DNA from: Prolixibacteraceae bacterium UBA1413
GTDB taxonomy: Bacteria > Bacteroidota > Bacteroidia > Bacteroidales > Prolixibacteraceae
Direction of reading: 5' to 3'
NCBI GenBank assembly: GCA_002304925.1
Contig: DBPT01000025.1
Coordinates: 95,614 to 159,613 of the forward strand
DNA: 64,000 bases
Shown piece by piece: positions 31,888 through 40,562 of this stretch (within the stretch, counting starts at the first letter, position 1; each line of letters starts with the position of its first letter). Position numbers and translations under genes: made by a program. Under the pieces are notes generated by a model. It was given only the letters and a program-made list of their open reading frames with translations, was not told the DNA's origin and ran no database searches.

Positions 31888-34359
31888 TTACATGGGATCC
31901 ACATCTATCTGGATGAGTGTGCCGCCATTCCCCGGCGATTCTCTGGTTTTTTCCGTGGCCGAGAGAATGATGTTTCTGACCTGTCCTGCATGATGATCAC
32001 GTGCCACCTTGATCCATATTTCCCTGATATGCCATGATCTTAACCGTCCGATCAGAGGTGCCTGGGGCCCCATGACCCGGAAAAGGGTGGTTTTGCGCAA
32101 TTCCCTGGCCAGCTCCCCGGCCGCCTGGTCCGCGATTTCCTGTTTCAAATGTTTAACGGCGATTTTGATGAGCCGGAACCAGGGCGGGTAGCCGAAGAGT
32201 TTTCTTTCAGGCATCAGGTTGTTGTACAATCCTTGAAAGTCATCTCCTTTGACAAAGCCGATAACGGGATGGTCGGGCCGCGAAGTCTGAATGACCACGC
32301 TTCCCTGTTTGTCCTTCCGCCCTGAACGTCCCCCCACCTGCATGAGCAACTGGAATGCCCTTTCATGGGCCCTGAAGTCAGGATAGCCGATCAGGTTATC
32401 GGCATTGAGAATCCCGACAACGCTGATGGTTTCAAAATCCAGCCCTTTGGTTACCATTTGTGTCCCGATAAGAATGTCAGTCCGCCCTTTCTCCAACTGC
32501 CGGATGATTTTTTCGAGGGCATGAGCCGACCGGGTGGTGTCCAGGTCCATGCGTGCAATCCTTGCCCCTGGAAATATGCCTTTGATTTCATCCTCCACCT
32601 TCTCAGTGCCGAAACCGCGGGTTTTGATTCCGGGAGATCCGCATTTATTGCATACCGGGGGAATGGAGATGCTAAGGCCGCAATAATGGCAGATCAGCCG
32701 GTTTGCGCTTTTGTGAAAGGTGAGGCTGACATCGCAACGGTCACAAACCGGGATCCACCCGCATTCGTGGCATTCGACAAAAGGGGAATAGCCCCGCCGG
32801 TTTTGGAAAAGAATTACCTGTTCACCATTCTCCAGGGCTTCCGAAATTTTCATGTACAACTCAGGGGTGAGCATCGCGCGCATCTCGCGCCGTTTTCGGG
32901 CCCTCTGGATATCAGCAATGATAATTTCGGGCATCTCAGCCGTCCCGAATCTTTGTGAGAGGGTTACAAGACCATATTTTCCAAGCTTTGCATTCCGGTA
33001 AGACTCGAATGACGGGGTCGCCGATCCGAGCAGTACCGGAGCTTTGCTGAGATTGCCGGCCACAACGGCCATGTCACGCGCATGGTAACGGGGGGATGGG
33101 TCACTCTGTTTATATGAATTCTCGTGTTCTTCGTCCACAATGATCAGTCCCAGCTTGGAAAAAGGCAGGAAGAGGGCCGACCGGGCTCCCAGAATCACCT
33201 GGCCCGAAGGTTCACCCTCACTGTCTGAAGCAGCTACCCGGTTCCATATTTCGACCCTCTCTGCATCGCCCATCCTTGAATGGTATATCATGGTCTTACT
33301 CCCAAAAACCCGGCTTAACCTGTCAATGATCTGCGGGGTCAGGGATATCTCCGGAACCAGGTAAAGAATCTGCTTTCCTTCTTTAAGCGCTTTCTCGATC
33401 AAATGGATATAAATTTCAGTTTTCCCGCTGGCCGTAATTCCGTGCAGCAGAACAACCGGTTTGTGAATGAATTGTTCCCTGATTTCTGTAAGGGCTTGTA
33501 ACTGGCTTTTCGACAGGAGGTTCAGGCTGGTCTGTTCGGCAGCCTGATGCTTGATCCGGGAGGTTTCGACCCGGGTCAGGGCAAGGATCTTTCGGGCAAC
33601 CAGTTGGGTGAAAGCCGACTCACTGAAAGGGCCTTGCGTCCATAATCTTTTTTTGTCAACTGAACCCTCCCCTTTCGTGGTGAAAGGCGACACCATCCGC
33701 AGGAAATGATCCAGAATTTCTTTCTGACGGGGAGCTCTCTTCAGATCTTTCATCAGGGCTTCCATCTGTGCGGAAGAGGTGACGGAAGGATGAAGCGATA
33801 CCATGGTTTTGTATACCGGTTTAAACCTGGCGGTTACTTTTTCTTCCGTAAGGATAAGCTGATTGTCGATCAGTTTCCGGAGGATTCGGAAGGAGAAAGA
33901 ATCTCCCATTCGTGTTTGGAGTTCCCTGATAGTGAATGTTTTGTGTCCGATGGCATTGATAAGGTCGGTTTCGTCATCGGTAAGTTCTGTTTCCCGGGGC
34001 AACGGATTGACCAAAATCATGGCTGTACTTTCAAGCCTGAGGCCTGCAGGCAAGGCGGCCTTCATGACATCACCCAGTGGGCAGAGGTAATAGTGAGCCA
34101 TCCATTTCCAGAACTTCAGGTTAATCGTGTTGACCACCTGCCGGTCATCAACCACCGAATCGATCTCCTTCACCTTGATCCCTGCCGGATGAATGTTATG
34201 AATGGAATCGACGAGTGCTGAGTAGCTCTTTTTCTTTCCGAACCTGACAATCACCCTTTTGCCGGGGGAAACCAGGGATTCCAGCCCCGGGGGTATGCGG
34301 TAGGTGAAAGTGTCCCCCAGGGGAAGCGGTAAAATAACTTCAGCAAAAAGTGCGGCCAT
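31888..34359 (-). CDS. priA: Primosomal protein N' (replication restart helicase PriA)
   Basis: 3'-5' superfamily-2 helicase that recognises stalled forks and reloads DnaB. The 823-residue protein has the N-terminal 3'-DNA-binding domain (AEVILPLPLGDTFTYRIP), Walker A HGITASGKTEIYIHLIEKAL and the helicase motifs IIVDEEHENSYKQ and LLGSATPSFESY. The zinc-binding cysteine cluster is CHECGWIPVCDRCD ... CHYCG ... CNKCGS, followed by IGTQMVTKGLDFE. All eight cysteines are present. The gene begins 43 bases downstream of ispH. Confidence 0.96.
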   Translation of the reverse strand: MAALFAEVILPLPLGDTFTYRIPPGLESLVSPGKRVIVRFGKKKSYSALVDSIHNIHPAGIKVKEIDSVVDDRQVVNTINLKFWKWMAHYYLCPLGDVMKAALPAGLRLESTAMILVNPLPRETELTDDETDLINAIGHKTFTIRELQTRMGDSFSFRILRKLIDNQLILTEEKVTARFKPVYKTMVSLHPSVTSSAQMEALMKDLKRAPRQKEILDHFLRMVSPFTTKGEGSVDKKRLWTQGPFSESAFTQLVARKILALTRVETSRIKHQAAEQTSLNLLSKSQLQALTEIREQFIHKPVVLLHGITASGKTEIYIHLIEKALKEGKQILYLVPEISLTPQIIDRLSRVFGSKTMIYHSRMGDAERVEIWNRVAASDSEGEPSGQVILGARSALFLPFSKLGLIIVDEEHENSYKQSDPSPRYHARDMAVVAGNLSKAPVLLGSATPSFESYRNAKLGKYGLVTLSQRFGTAEMPEIIIADIQRARKRREMRAMLTPELYMKISEALENGEQVILFQNRRGYSPFVECHECGWIPVCDRCDVSLTFHKSANRLICHYCGLSISIPPVCNKCGSPGIKTRGFGTEKVEDEIKGIFPGARIARMDLDTTRSAHALEKIIRQLEKGRTDILIGTQMVTKGLDFETISVVGILNADNLIGYPDFRAHERAFQLLMQVGGRSGRKDKQGSVVIQTSRPDHPVIGFVKGDDFQGLYNNLMPERKLFGYPPWFRLIKIAVKHLKQEIADQAAGELARELRKTTLFRVMGPQAPLIGRLRSWHIREIWIKVARDHHAGQVRNIILSATEKTRESPGNGGTLIQIDVDPM

Positions 34360-34402
34360 GGTGTCATCTGCCTGTCAGGTAAAGGTAACAATTCCGGGGA
34401 TA

Positions 34403-35272
34403 TTATGGTTTTGAGAAATCCCGGCTGATGCTGTCGGCCACTTTTTCCATCAGCCAGAAGGGGGTTGAGGTGGCACCGCAGATGCCCACGCTGTCAACAT
34501 CTGAGAACCATTCGGCACGGAGTTCCGCAGCTCCTTCCACGGGGTAAGTCCGGGGATTGACCGATTTGCAGACCTGGTAAAGGACAATCCCGTTGGAACT
34601 TTTTTTCCCGGCCACAAAAATGACCACATCGAACTGCGACGCGAAAATTTTCAGGTGGGGCCCCCTGTTGGTCACCTGCCGGCAGATGGTATCCCTGATG
34701 GTTACTTTGTCCTTGTCGGCAGCCCGTTCCAGTATCTGGCCGGTGAGGTCATTGAATTGTTTTAAGGGCATGGTGGTTTGTGAAAATACTTCCACAGGCT
34801 TGCTGAAATCGATTTTTTCGAGATCCTCAGTTTTCTGGACGATGATGGCATTGTTCCCGATCTGTCCGTTAATTCCGACGGTTTCCGCATGTCCCGGTTT
34901 GCCGAAAAAAACAAGCTGTCCGTTTTCGGTCATAAGGTTTTTCCATGCGGTTTTTACCCTTTTCTGCAATTGAAGGACCACCGGGCAGGTTGCATCAATC
35001 AGGGTGATGTTGTGCTTTGCGGCATATTCATACGTTTCCGGGGGCTCTCCGTGTGCCCTGATGAGGACTTCGCAATTGCTCAGCTTGAAAAAGGTGTCGC
35101 GGGTAATGGTCTCCATGCCCAAACTTTGCAGATGGGCAACTTCAGCTTCATTATGTACGATATCCCCCAGACAGTAGAGATGACCGACCCTTGCAAGCAC
35201 CTCTTCCGCTTTGCCGATGGCATTGATGACGCCGAAGCAGAAACCTGATTTTTTGTCAATTACGATTTTCAT
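34403..35272 (-). CDS. ispH: 4-hydroxy-3-methylbut-2-enyl diphosphate reductase
   Basis: Last enzyme of the MEP isoprenoid pathway, an iron-sulphur enzyme making IPP and DMAPP. From the ATG at 35272 it is 289 residues. The three cluster cysteines are Cys12 (GFCFGV), Cys96 (DATCPVV) and Cys195 (DTICRQVTNRGPHL). The acid/base motif GHAETVG and the KKSSNG block are present, as is the C-terminal VGICGATSTPFWLMEKV. The six extra codons up to a GTG at 35290 are not family-like. Sits between cmk and priA, on the same strand as porQ. Confidence 0.96.
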   Translation of the reverse strand: MKIVIDKKSGFCFGVINAIGKAEEVLARVGHLYCLGDIVHNEAEVAHLQSLGMETITRDTFFKLSNCEVLIRAHGEPPETYEYAAKHNITLIDATCPVVLQLQKRVKTAWKNLMTENGQLVFFGKPGHAETVGINGQIGNNAIIVQKTEDLEKIDFSKPVEVFSQTTMPLKQFNDLTGQILERAADKDKVTIRDTICRQVTNRGPHLKIFASQFDVVIFVAGKKSSNGIVLYQVCKSVNPRTYPVEGAAELRAEWFSDVDSVGICGATSTPFWLMEKVADSISRDFSKP

Positions 35273-35380
35273 CGGTGCACGTGATTTCACTCCTATATTT
35301 GCGGTTTAATGTATTGTTTTTCAATTATTTATCACAGTCATGCCAGATCCGCTCTTCACGCTCTTGGAACTCGCATGGAG

Positions 35381-35388
35381 CAAATTTA
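35381..35388 (-). promoter_or_regulatory. Possible -7 element for ispH
   Basis: TAAATTTG on the minus strand within the 137-base cmk-ispH gap, about 109 bases before the ispH ATG. A partial match only. Confidence 0.25.
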
Positions 35389-35409
35389 CATGCCCTTTTG
35401 TGTAAACTG

Positions 35410-36105
35410 TTACATGCTCGTTTCATTCGCTTTTTCGAGCGCCCACAAGAGTTGTTCCTCAGGGGTGAGGAAGCTGTTGTCCAGGATGATGGCGTCTTCA
35501 GCCTTCCGCAAGGGGCTTTCCTCTCTGTTCTGGTCCATGAAGTCGCGAGCCCTGATATTTTCCCGTATCTCTTCCATAGATACGGAGATGCCTTTCAGGG
35601 TGAGTTCCCTGAACCTGCGCAACGCCCTGATCTCAGGATCGGCAGTCATGAAAATCTTGAGTTCGGCACCGGGAAAAACGACCGTTCCGATGTCTCGGCC
35701 ATCCATGACAACCCCTTTGTCTTTTCCCATTTCCTGCTGCAGCCGTACCATCGCCAGGCGCACTTCTTTAATGGCGCTCACCTGACTGACATATTCCGAC
35801 ACGTGAAGTTGTCTGATTTCCTCCTCAATGTTTTCACCGTTCATATAGGTGGTATTCCTTTCGGTGGCAGGGTCAAAGGAAAAGGAGACGGAGATCAGGC
35901 TGAGCCCGTCAAGGATGGCTTTCGTATCGAGCTGTCCGTTCCTGATCCATTGGTTTCTCAGGGCATACAAGGTCACCGCCCTGTACATGGCTCCGCTGTC
36001 AATATAGATATAGCCAAGCGCCCTGGCGAGTGACTTTGCCAGGGTGCTTTTGCCGCACGATGAAAATCCGTCTATGGCAACAATGATTTTTTTCCGTTCC
36101 ATCAT
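35410..36105 (-). CDS. cmk: Cytidylate kinase
   Basis: Phosphorylates CMP and dCMP with ATP. The 231-residue protein has the P-loop DGFSSCGKSTLAKSLARALG at residues 11-30, then YIDSGAMYRAVTLYALR. VMDGRDIGTVVFPGAELKIF and the lid-region RALRRFRELTLKG, with ARDFMDQNREESPLRKA, complete the family pattern. Two adjacent ATG codons open the frame. It lies between porQ and ispH, a gene order repeatedly seen in Bacteroidota. Confidence 0.95.
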   Translation of the reverse strand: MMERKKIIVAIDGFSSCGKSTLAKSLARALGYIYIDSGAMYRAVTLYALRNQWIRNGQLDTKAILDGLSLISVSFSFDPATERNTTYMNGENIEEEIRQLHVSEYVSQVSAIKEVRLAMVRLQQEMGKDKGVVMDGRDIGTVVFPGAELKIFMTADPEIRALRRFRELTLKGISVSMEEIRENIRARDFMDQNREESPLRKAEDAIILDNSFLTPEEQLLWALEKANETSM

Positions 36106-36157
36106 CCGTATTTATTGGAATTCTAAGATACAAAAATCGGAGGGAAACAAACGGTTT

Positions 36158-37195
36158 TTAAAAATATCTGTTCAGGTTGACAGCCAGGGATATGTGGTTG
36201 GAGGAACCTGCCAGATGATAACGGGTGGTGGAATAATCAAGGCGGAAGCGTTTGATTCTTATCCCGAATCCCAAGGAGAAACCGACGGTCGAAAGTTTCT
36301 GTTCCAGTTTGAGTTCCTGGCGGAGATGGTAGTTGTATCCGGCCCTGATGGTGAAATTCGGAGAGGGCATGATCTCTGTTCCCAGCAGGAGATGACGCAT
36401 GAGTTGTTTGGAGAAACGCTCCTGTGGTTCGATGACGAAATCATCTTCAATTTCATCCTCTTCGGGATCAGCAAGATTCCAGTTGTTCAGGTGATGGGCG
36501 GTAATGGAAAAGATCACGGGAGCGTGGGCCAGTTTTTGCGACATTCCTGCCATCACATTAAAAGGCAGCTTCTCTTTTTCCCCGTTTTCATAATAGGTAG
36601 TGAACTGGGTCCCGAAGTTGCGTGCCGCCACTCCAAGCGTCGTCCTTCTGTTCAATGAAATCCAGGCAATGCCGGCGTCGGCGGCTATTCCGTAAGAACG
36701 GTAAACCTCGAAAACAGAGAGTACCGGCTTCAGGTTGATGCCATATCGCCAGTTGAGATAGTGATTGGACCACATCAGGTTAAAAGCGTATTCCCCGGCG
36801 TTGAAATGATTTCCTGAAATGATTCCTTCCTCATCTGCAGCAACGAACTGTCCATAATTGATATAATGAACCCCGACGGCAGCGGTTCCTGTATTTCCCG
36901 TGTTAAAGGCATAAGAAACATATCCGAAATTGATGCCGTCCATATAATTGACATAGTTCACCACCACCTGCCTGATCATCGATTCATGGAGCAAGGCAGG
37001 ATTGTGAAACGGGAGGTTCAGGTCGGTTGTATCGGCCAGGGCTACCTGGTTCCCTCCCAGGGCTGCCATTCTTGCTGAATTGGTCAGTGAAAGAAACTGA
37101 TAAGTGGTTTCGCCGCCAATCTGGGCGTGTACCGGCAGGTACGCCATCAGCAGAAGCAAGAGCGCTATTTTTTTTGGAACCATGTCCGTGTTCAT
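36158..37195 (-). CDS. porQ: Type IX secretion system protein PorQ
   Basis: Outer-membrane beta-barrel of 345 residues with a signal peptide (IALLLLLMAYLPVHA, then QIGGETTYQFLSLTNSARMA). The N-terminal block YQFLSLTNSARMAALGGNQV with NPALL, and the long run of strands, match PorQ. PorQ belongs to the T9SS shuttle that attaches substrates to A-LPS at the cell surface with PorU, PorV and PorZ. The cmk-ispH neighbours strengthen the call. It implies cargo proteins with T9SS C-terminal signals elsewhere in the genome. A family-level alternative would be a generic PorV-like barrel. Confidence 0.86.
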   Translation of the reverse strand: MNTDMVPKKIALLLLLMAYLPVHAQIGGETTYQFLSLTNSARMAALGGNQVALADTTDLNLPFHNPALLHESMIRQVVVNYVNYMDGINFGYVSYAFNTGNTGTAAVGVHYINYGQFVAADEEGIISGNHFNAGEYAFNLMWSNHYLNWRYGINLKPVLSVFEVYRSYGIAADAGIAWISLNRRTTLGVAARNFGTQFTTYYENGEKEKLPFNVMAGMSQKLAHAPVIFSITAHHLNNWNLADPEEDEIEDDFVIEPQERFSKQLMRHLLLGTEIMPSPNFTIRAGYNYHLRQELKLEQKLSTVGFSLGFGIRIKRFRLDYSTTRYHLAGSSNHISLAVNLNRYF

Positions 37196-37209
37196 TTTTT
37201 CAATAACGC

Positions 37210-37217
37210 CAAAGATA
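37210..37217 (-). promoter_or_regulatory. Possible -7 element for porQ
   Basis: TATCTTTG on the minus strand, 14 bases before the porQ ATG; a TTG lies 22 bases upstream. If used, the leader would be very short and the ATG at 37183 might be the start. Confidence 0.3.
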
Positions 37218-37247
37218 TTGATTTATTACAAGTCTTAAACAACCTCT

Positions 37248-38153
37248 TCATCCCCCGGATTCCCCGTAACGCCGCTTTTTGACCTGGGCAAGAAACAAAC
37301 CCCCGATCACGATGGCAATTCCCGTAATTTTCTGCAGGGTAAGTTCCTCGCCAAGGATAAACCAGGCGAAAATGGCTACAAAAACAGGGATCAGGTTGAT
37401 ATAGCTGTTCGACCGGTTGATCCCCATGCTTCTGACGCTGTAAGTAAAGAGGATGAAGGCAAGGGATGATGCAAAGACGGCCAGTAAAAGGATGGCCCGG
37501 AACGCTCCGGGGTGAAAGGGAGTGTTGATGAATCCTTTCATTTCGAAAATAAACCAGAAGGGGAGAAACAGAAAAATGCCGATCAGGTTTTGAAAGGCTA
37601 TGATGGTGAAGGTGTTGTACCGGAAAGCCAATTTTCGCAACACCGTAGAATAGGCAATGGCGGAAAATACGGCCAGGAATTCCAGCGCCACCCCTTTGGG
37701 AGATGCCGAGAAAGTGAAATCGGGATTGATAACCACCATGGTTACCCCTGCGAAAGAGGCCGCCAGTCCGGCTAAATTCATCTTGCTTAACCTTTCGCGG
37801 TAAAAGTGCCAGGCGAAAAGGGGGGCAAACAGGGGGATGGTGGCCACTATCACTGCTGCAACCGTCGATGAAACATATTTTAACCCGTAACTCTCTCCCA
37901 TGAAGTACAGGAAAGGTTCAAAAAACGCCAGCAGGAGTAAGATGGCGGCATCTTTCCTGGTGGGGATCTGCAGTCTTCTGATGAAGAAGGCAAAAGGAAG
38001 AAGGATGAGTACTGAAATCAAAAGCCGGAGAAGGACTACCGTCAGGGGTTCATAGGCTTCATAAGCTACCTTTACCCAGACAAAGGAGAAACTCCAAAAA
38101 AGCATCGCTCCCAGGGCTGCAAGGATGGGTTTGGTATTCCGTTGTACTTTCAT
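37248..38153 (-). CDS. EamA/DMT-family transporter
   Basis: The 301-residue integral inner-membrane protein has about ten hydrophobic helices in two homologous EamA halves (residues about 8-140 and 155-290). The first half opens PILAALGAMLFWSFSFVWVK and the second AIAYSTVLRKLAF. The last helix is followed by a basic tail (QVKKRRYGE). Drug/metabolite transporters of this type usually export amino acids or other small metabolites. The substrate is not identifiable. It precedes porQ on the minus strand by 52 bases and is divergent from the sugar-isomerase lipoprotein. Confidence 0.88.
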   Translation of the reverse strand: MKVQRNTKPILAALGAMLFWSFSFVWVKVAYEAYEPLTVVLLRLLISVLILLPFAFFIRRLQIPTRKDAAILLLLAFFEPFLYFMGESYGLKYVSSTVAAVIVATIPLFAPLFAWHFYRERLSKMNLAGLAASFAGVTMVVINPDFTFSASPKGVALEFLAVFSAIAYSTVLRKLAFRYNTFTIIAFQNLIGIFLFLPFWFIFEMKGFINTPFHPGAFRAILLLAVFASSLAFILFTYSVRSMGINRSNSYINLIPVFVAIFAWFILGEELTLQKITGIAIVIGGLFLAQVKKRRYGESGG

Positions 38154-38198
38154 AAAAAATTTGAGGGGCTAAAATTATAAAAAATGAGCCCGGTTTTC

Positions 38199-38206
38199 TA
38201 TTTTTG
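38199..38206 (+). promoter_or_regulatory. Possible -7 element for the sugar isomerase-like lipoprotein
   Basis: TATTTTTG, 52 bases before the ATG at 38259, in the divergent gap with the DMT gene. Confidence 0.35.
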
Positions 38207-38258
38207 AAAGGCTTTTCAGTAAACTGTTATTTTGTTGAACCATAAACCAGATTTAAAA

Positions 38259-39137
38259 ATGAAAAAGAGAGATTTGAGAATTTCCTGGCTGGTGCCTTTT
38301 GTGTTCGTAATGGCGTTGGTCACCATGGTATCGTGTGAAAAATCTGCTCCCCACAAGAACGTGGGGCTTCAGTTGTATTCCCTTCGTGATTCCATTGGCG
38401 CCGATGTTGCCGGGACCGTGGAGAAAGTGGGCAAGATGGGCTACACCTTTGTAGAAGCAGCCGGTTACCGCGATGGAAAGTTTTACGGAATGGATCCCGG
38501 AGATTTTAAAAAACTCTGTGAAAGCAACGGGATGGCTTTTCTGGGATCGCATACCGGGCGGGATGTTCCCGACAGTACCGGTTACGAGGAAACGATGGCC
38601 TGGTGGGATCAGTGCATCGATGCTCACGCAGCTGCTGGTGTGAAATGGATTGTCCAGCCCTGGATGGGAAGGACAGGCTACGAAAGCCTGGAAGGACTCC
38701 GGAAGTATTGTGACTACTTCAACGAAGTGGGGGAAAAATGCAAGGCAAAGGGGATTTTATTCGGCTATCATAACCATGATAAGGAGTTTTCCACAGTTCT
38801 GGACAGTGTTACCGTTTACGATTTCATGCTTCAGAATACCGATCCTGAAAAAGTGATGTTCCAGATAGACCTTTACTGGTGTGTGGTCGGAGGCAAGAAT
38901 CCGGTTGATTATTTCACCAATTATCCGGGCAGGTTTTACCTCTGGCATGTGAAGGATGAGGCGGAAGTGGGAACCAGCGGAAAGGTCGATTTTGCCGCCA
39001 TCTGGCCTTCACTCGAATTGTCAGGGATGAAATATGGTATTGTAGAGGTAGAGCGGTACAATTTTGAGCCTTTTGAAAGCTGCAAGATGAGCCTTGACTA
39101 CCTCAACAATTCCGATTTTGCGGTATTCCCTGAGTGA
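38259..39137 (+). CDS. Lipoprotein with xylose isomerase-like TIM-barrel (sugar phosphate isomerase/epimerase family)
   Basis: From the ATG at 38259 the protein is 292 residues. The N terminus is a lipoprotein signal (VPFVFVMALVTMVSC; lipobox cysteine in MVSC), so it should be anchored in the periplasm. The rest is an AP_endonuc_2-type barrel: NVGLQLYSLRDSIG, FVEAAGYRDGKFYG, GYHNHDKEF, FQIDLYWCVVGGKNP and FYLWHVKDE. Members act as isomerases, epimerases or 3-keto-glycoside lyases, and exported copies are frequent in Bacteroidota. Residues E (VEAAG), D (QIDLYW) and H (LWHVKD) are likely metal ligands. The TTG nine codons upstream is excluded because it would break the signal peptide. Confidence 0.86.
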   Translation: MKKRDLRISWLVPFVFVMALVTMVSCEKSAPHKNVGLQLYSLRDSIGADVAGTVEKVGKMGYTFVEAAGYRDGKFYGMDPGDFKKLCESNGMAFLGSHTGRDVPDSTGYEETMAWWDQCIDAHAAAGVKWIVQPWMGRTGYESLEGLRKYCDYFNEVGEKCKAKGILFGYHNHDKEFSTVLDSVTVYDFMLQNTDPEKVMFQIDLYWCVVGGKNPVDYFTNYPGRFYLWHVKDEAEVGTSGKVDFAAIWPSLELSGMKYGIVEVERYNFEPFESCKMSLDYLNNSDFAVFPE

Positions 39138-39160
39138 TGATGAGAAGGACCGCGATGTGT

Positions 39161-39192
39161 GGCGGCAAAGTTCCCCAGGGAGCTTTGCCGCC
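39161..39192 (+). terminator. Hairpin after the sugar isomerase-like gene
   Basis: GGCGGCAAAG and CTTTGCCGCC make a perfect 10-bp stem with a 12-base loop, followed by the weak T tract GCTCTTTC. It also separates the convergent minus-strand genes. Confidence 0.55.
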
Positions 39193-39211
39193 GCTCTTTC
39201 CGGGGATATCA

Positions 39212-39322
39212 CTATTCCACGAAAAGCACCAGGCCTTTGAGATATTCCCCTTCGGGATGGAATCGCAACAGGGCTTGCTCCTTGCCGGGTTTCAGGGTCA
39301 GGGTTTCATAGGGGAAGGTCAC
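39212..39322 (-). pseudogene. Probable remnant of an RlmI-type rRNA methyltransferase gene
   Basis: A 36-codon frame whose GTG overlaps the exonuclease stop by 4 nt (GTGA). Its start, LTLKPGKEQALLRFHP, resembles the N-terminal PUA segment of Bacteroidota RlmI-like proteins (LKPGKEesLkRFHPWvFSGAI). Its end, EGEYLKGLVLF, resembles a later block of the same proteins (GEGDNLPGLVI), and then comes a stop. An internal deletion joining the two is the simplest reading, and an RlmI-like gene is the usual neighbour of this exonuclease in relatives. The similarity is from memory and short, so this is tentative. Confidence 0.4.
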
Positions 39323-39915
39323 GGGCTGACTTGTTGAAATTTGTCGTTGATTATCAGGGATGCCCATGCGTCGGTAGCGGCATACACCATCTGCTGGGGG
39401 GTCAGTTCTTCCGCTTCCCAGTTGGAAAGTTGCTGCGATTTTGAAATGCGGAAACCCAGCAGAATGGCGCACAGCTTTTTCAGGCTGAAATCTCTGATCC
39501 CCATTTTTTTTGCTTTTTCCTGGAGTTCCACGAAGCCTCCGGGCTTAAATGCCCTGATCTTCTGAAGAGCTTTCAGGTCATCGTGAATTGCCACTCCTGC
39601 TTTCATGATCCTGGGATCGGAAAGCAGATTCCGGAGTGCATCGGGGATGCCGGTTTTTGCCACCCTGAAGAGAAAAGCTTGGTCATGGGTGGCAAGCTGA
39701 AGGAGGGCTACTTTGTGGTTATTCCCCTTCCGGAACGAGGGTTTTGTTTCCGTGTCAAAACCGAGCACCCGTGCCCTTTTCAGACATGACACCGCCTCCC
39801 GTACATCGGCTGGGGCTTCCACAAGGATGATCTCCCCCTCAAACTGCCTGAGGGGCAACAGGGACATCTCCTGTGCTGAAATGGTCTCCTTGAAGGCAGA
39901 GAGAAATTCATTCAT
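39319..39915 (-). CDS. RNase D-like 3'-5' exonuclease
   Basis: DnaQ/DEDDy-fold exonuclease. From the ATG at 39915 it has 198 residues: Exo I motif VLGFDTETKPSF with the D-x-E pair, Exo II KAGVAIHDDLKAL, and Exo III MVYAATDAWASLI with the tyrosine spacing of the DEDDy class. No HRDC or helicase domain is attached, so it is a stand-alone 3'-5' exonuclease like the Werner-type nuclease domain. The ATG at 39969 would overlap the upstream gene by 62 bases; the ATG at 39915 overlaps by 8 and is preferred. It is coupled to the DUF5063 gene upstream. Confidence 0.88.
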   Translation of the reverse strand: MNEFLSAFKETISAQEMSLLPLRQFEGEIILVEAPADVREAVSCLKRARVLGFDTETKPSFRKGNNHKVALLQLATHDQAFLFRVAKTGIPDALRNLLSDPRIMKAGVAIHDDLKALQKIRAFKPGGFVELQEKAKKMGIRDFSLKKLCAILLGFRISKSQQLSNWEAEELTPQQMVYAATDAWASLIINDKFQQVSP

Positions 39916-40525
39916 TGTCAGGTCCGAAAAAGTGATGTACCCATCCGGAGGAATTCTCCTCCGGAGCATTTGGTTTCACCGGTCTCATTTCCCCTTCGCG
40001 GGTAAATCCCGAAAAAGTGAGCTGGTGCAGGGCCCTCAGCACGTTGACAAGGCGTTGTCCCCAGAATTCAACGAAGTGCGAACGGCATTCGGCCAGGGAA
40101 TCGTTCATGACTTCCTCATTTCCAAGGCTGTAAGCCATGACAAAATCTTTCAGGTCCTGGTAGATATCCAGGATGTTTTCTGAGACGGACGCCGTAACCG
40201 TTTCACTCCCGAATTGGATGTCAGGGTCAAACACTTCGTAAAACGTATCATGTTCTCCCAGTATTTCCGTCCATTTCTGAAGCAACACCATGTAATCGAG
40301 TTCGGTGACATATTTTTCCAGGGGATCATCAGCGACAGGGTTGACTTCAGGGAGCAAAGAAGCCTTAAAGTACAAAAGGGGCAGCAGTTTACGGGTCAGA
40401 TCGACCAGTGCCGGTGCATAATACTGCGCTGACGATTCCACCACCCTGCAGAATTCACTGGCCACGGCCACGAATTCGACGACATTTCTGGAATAAACGA
40501 TTTTGTTTAAAGTGTCACTCTCCAT
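39908..40525 (-). CDS. DUF5063 protein
   Basis: From the ATG at 40525 the protein is 205 residues, acidic, largely helical, with no export signal. Features of the Bacteroidota DUF5063 family are visible: VYSRNVVEFVAVASEFCRVVE, ALVDLTRKLLPLLYFKASLLPE, and ENILDIYQDLKDFVMAYSLG followed by FVEFWGQRLVNVLRALHQL. Function is unknown. It is regularly placed beside the 3'-5' exonuclease that follows it here with an 8-base overlap, so a nucleic-acid role is plausible but unproven. The frame extends upstream into recQ; that part is not counted. Confidence 0.82.
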   Translation of the reverse strand: MESDTLNKIVYSRNVVEFVAVASEFCRVVESSAQYYAPALVDLTRKLLPLLYFKASLLPEVNPVADDPLEKYVTELDYMVLLQKWTEILGEHDTFYEVFDPDIQFGSETVTASVSENILDIYQDLKDFVMAYSLGNEEVMNDSLAECRSHFVEFWGQRLVNVLRALHQLTFSGFTREGEMRPVKPNAPEENSSGWVHHFFGPDNE

Positions 40526-40562
40526 CCTGGTGCTATGAAGCTGCAAAATTAACAAAATCGGA

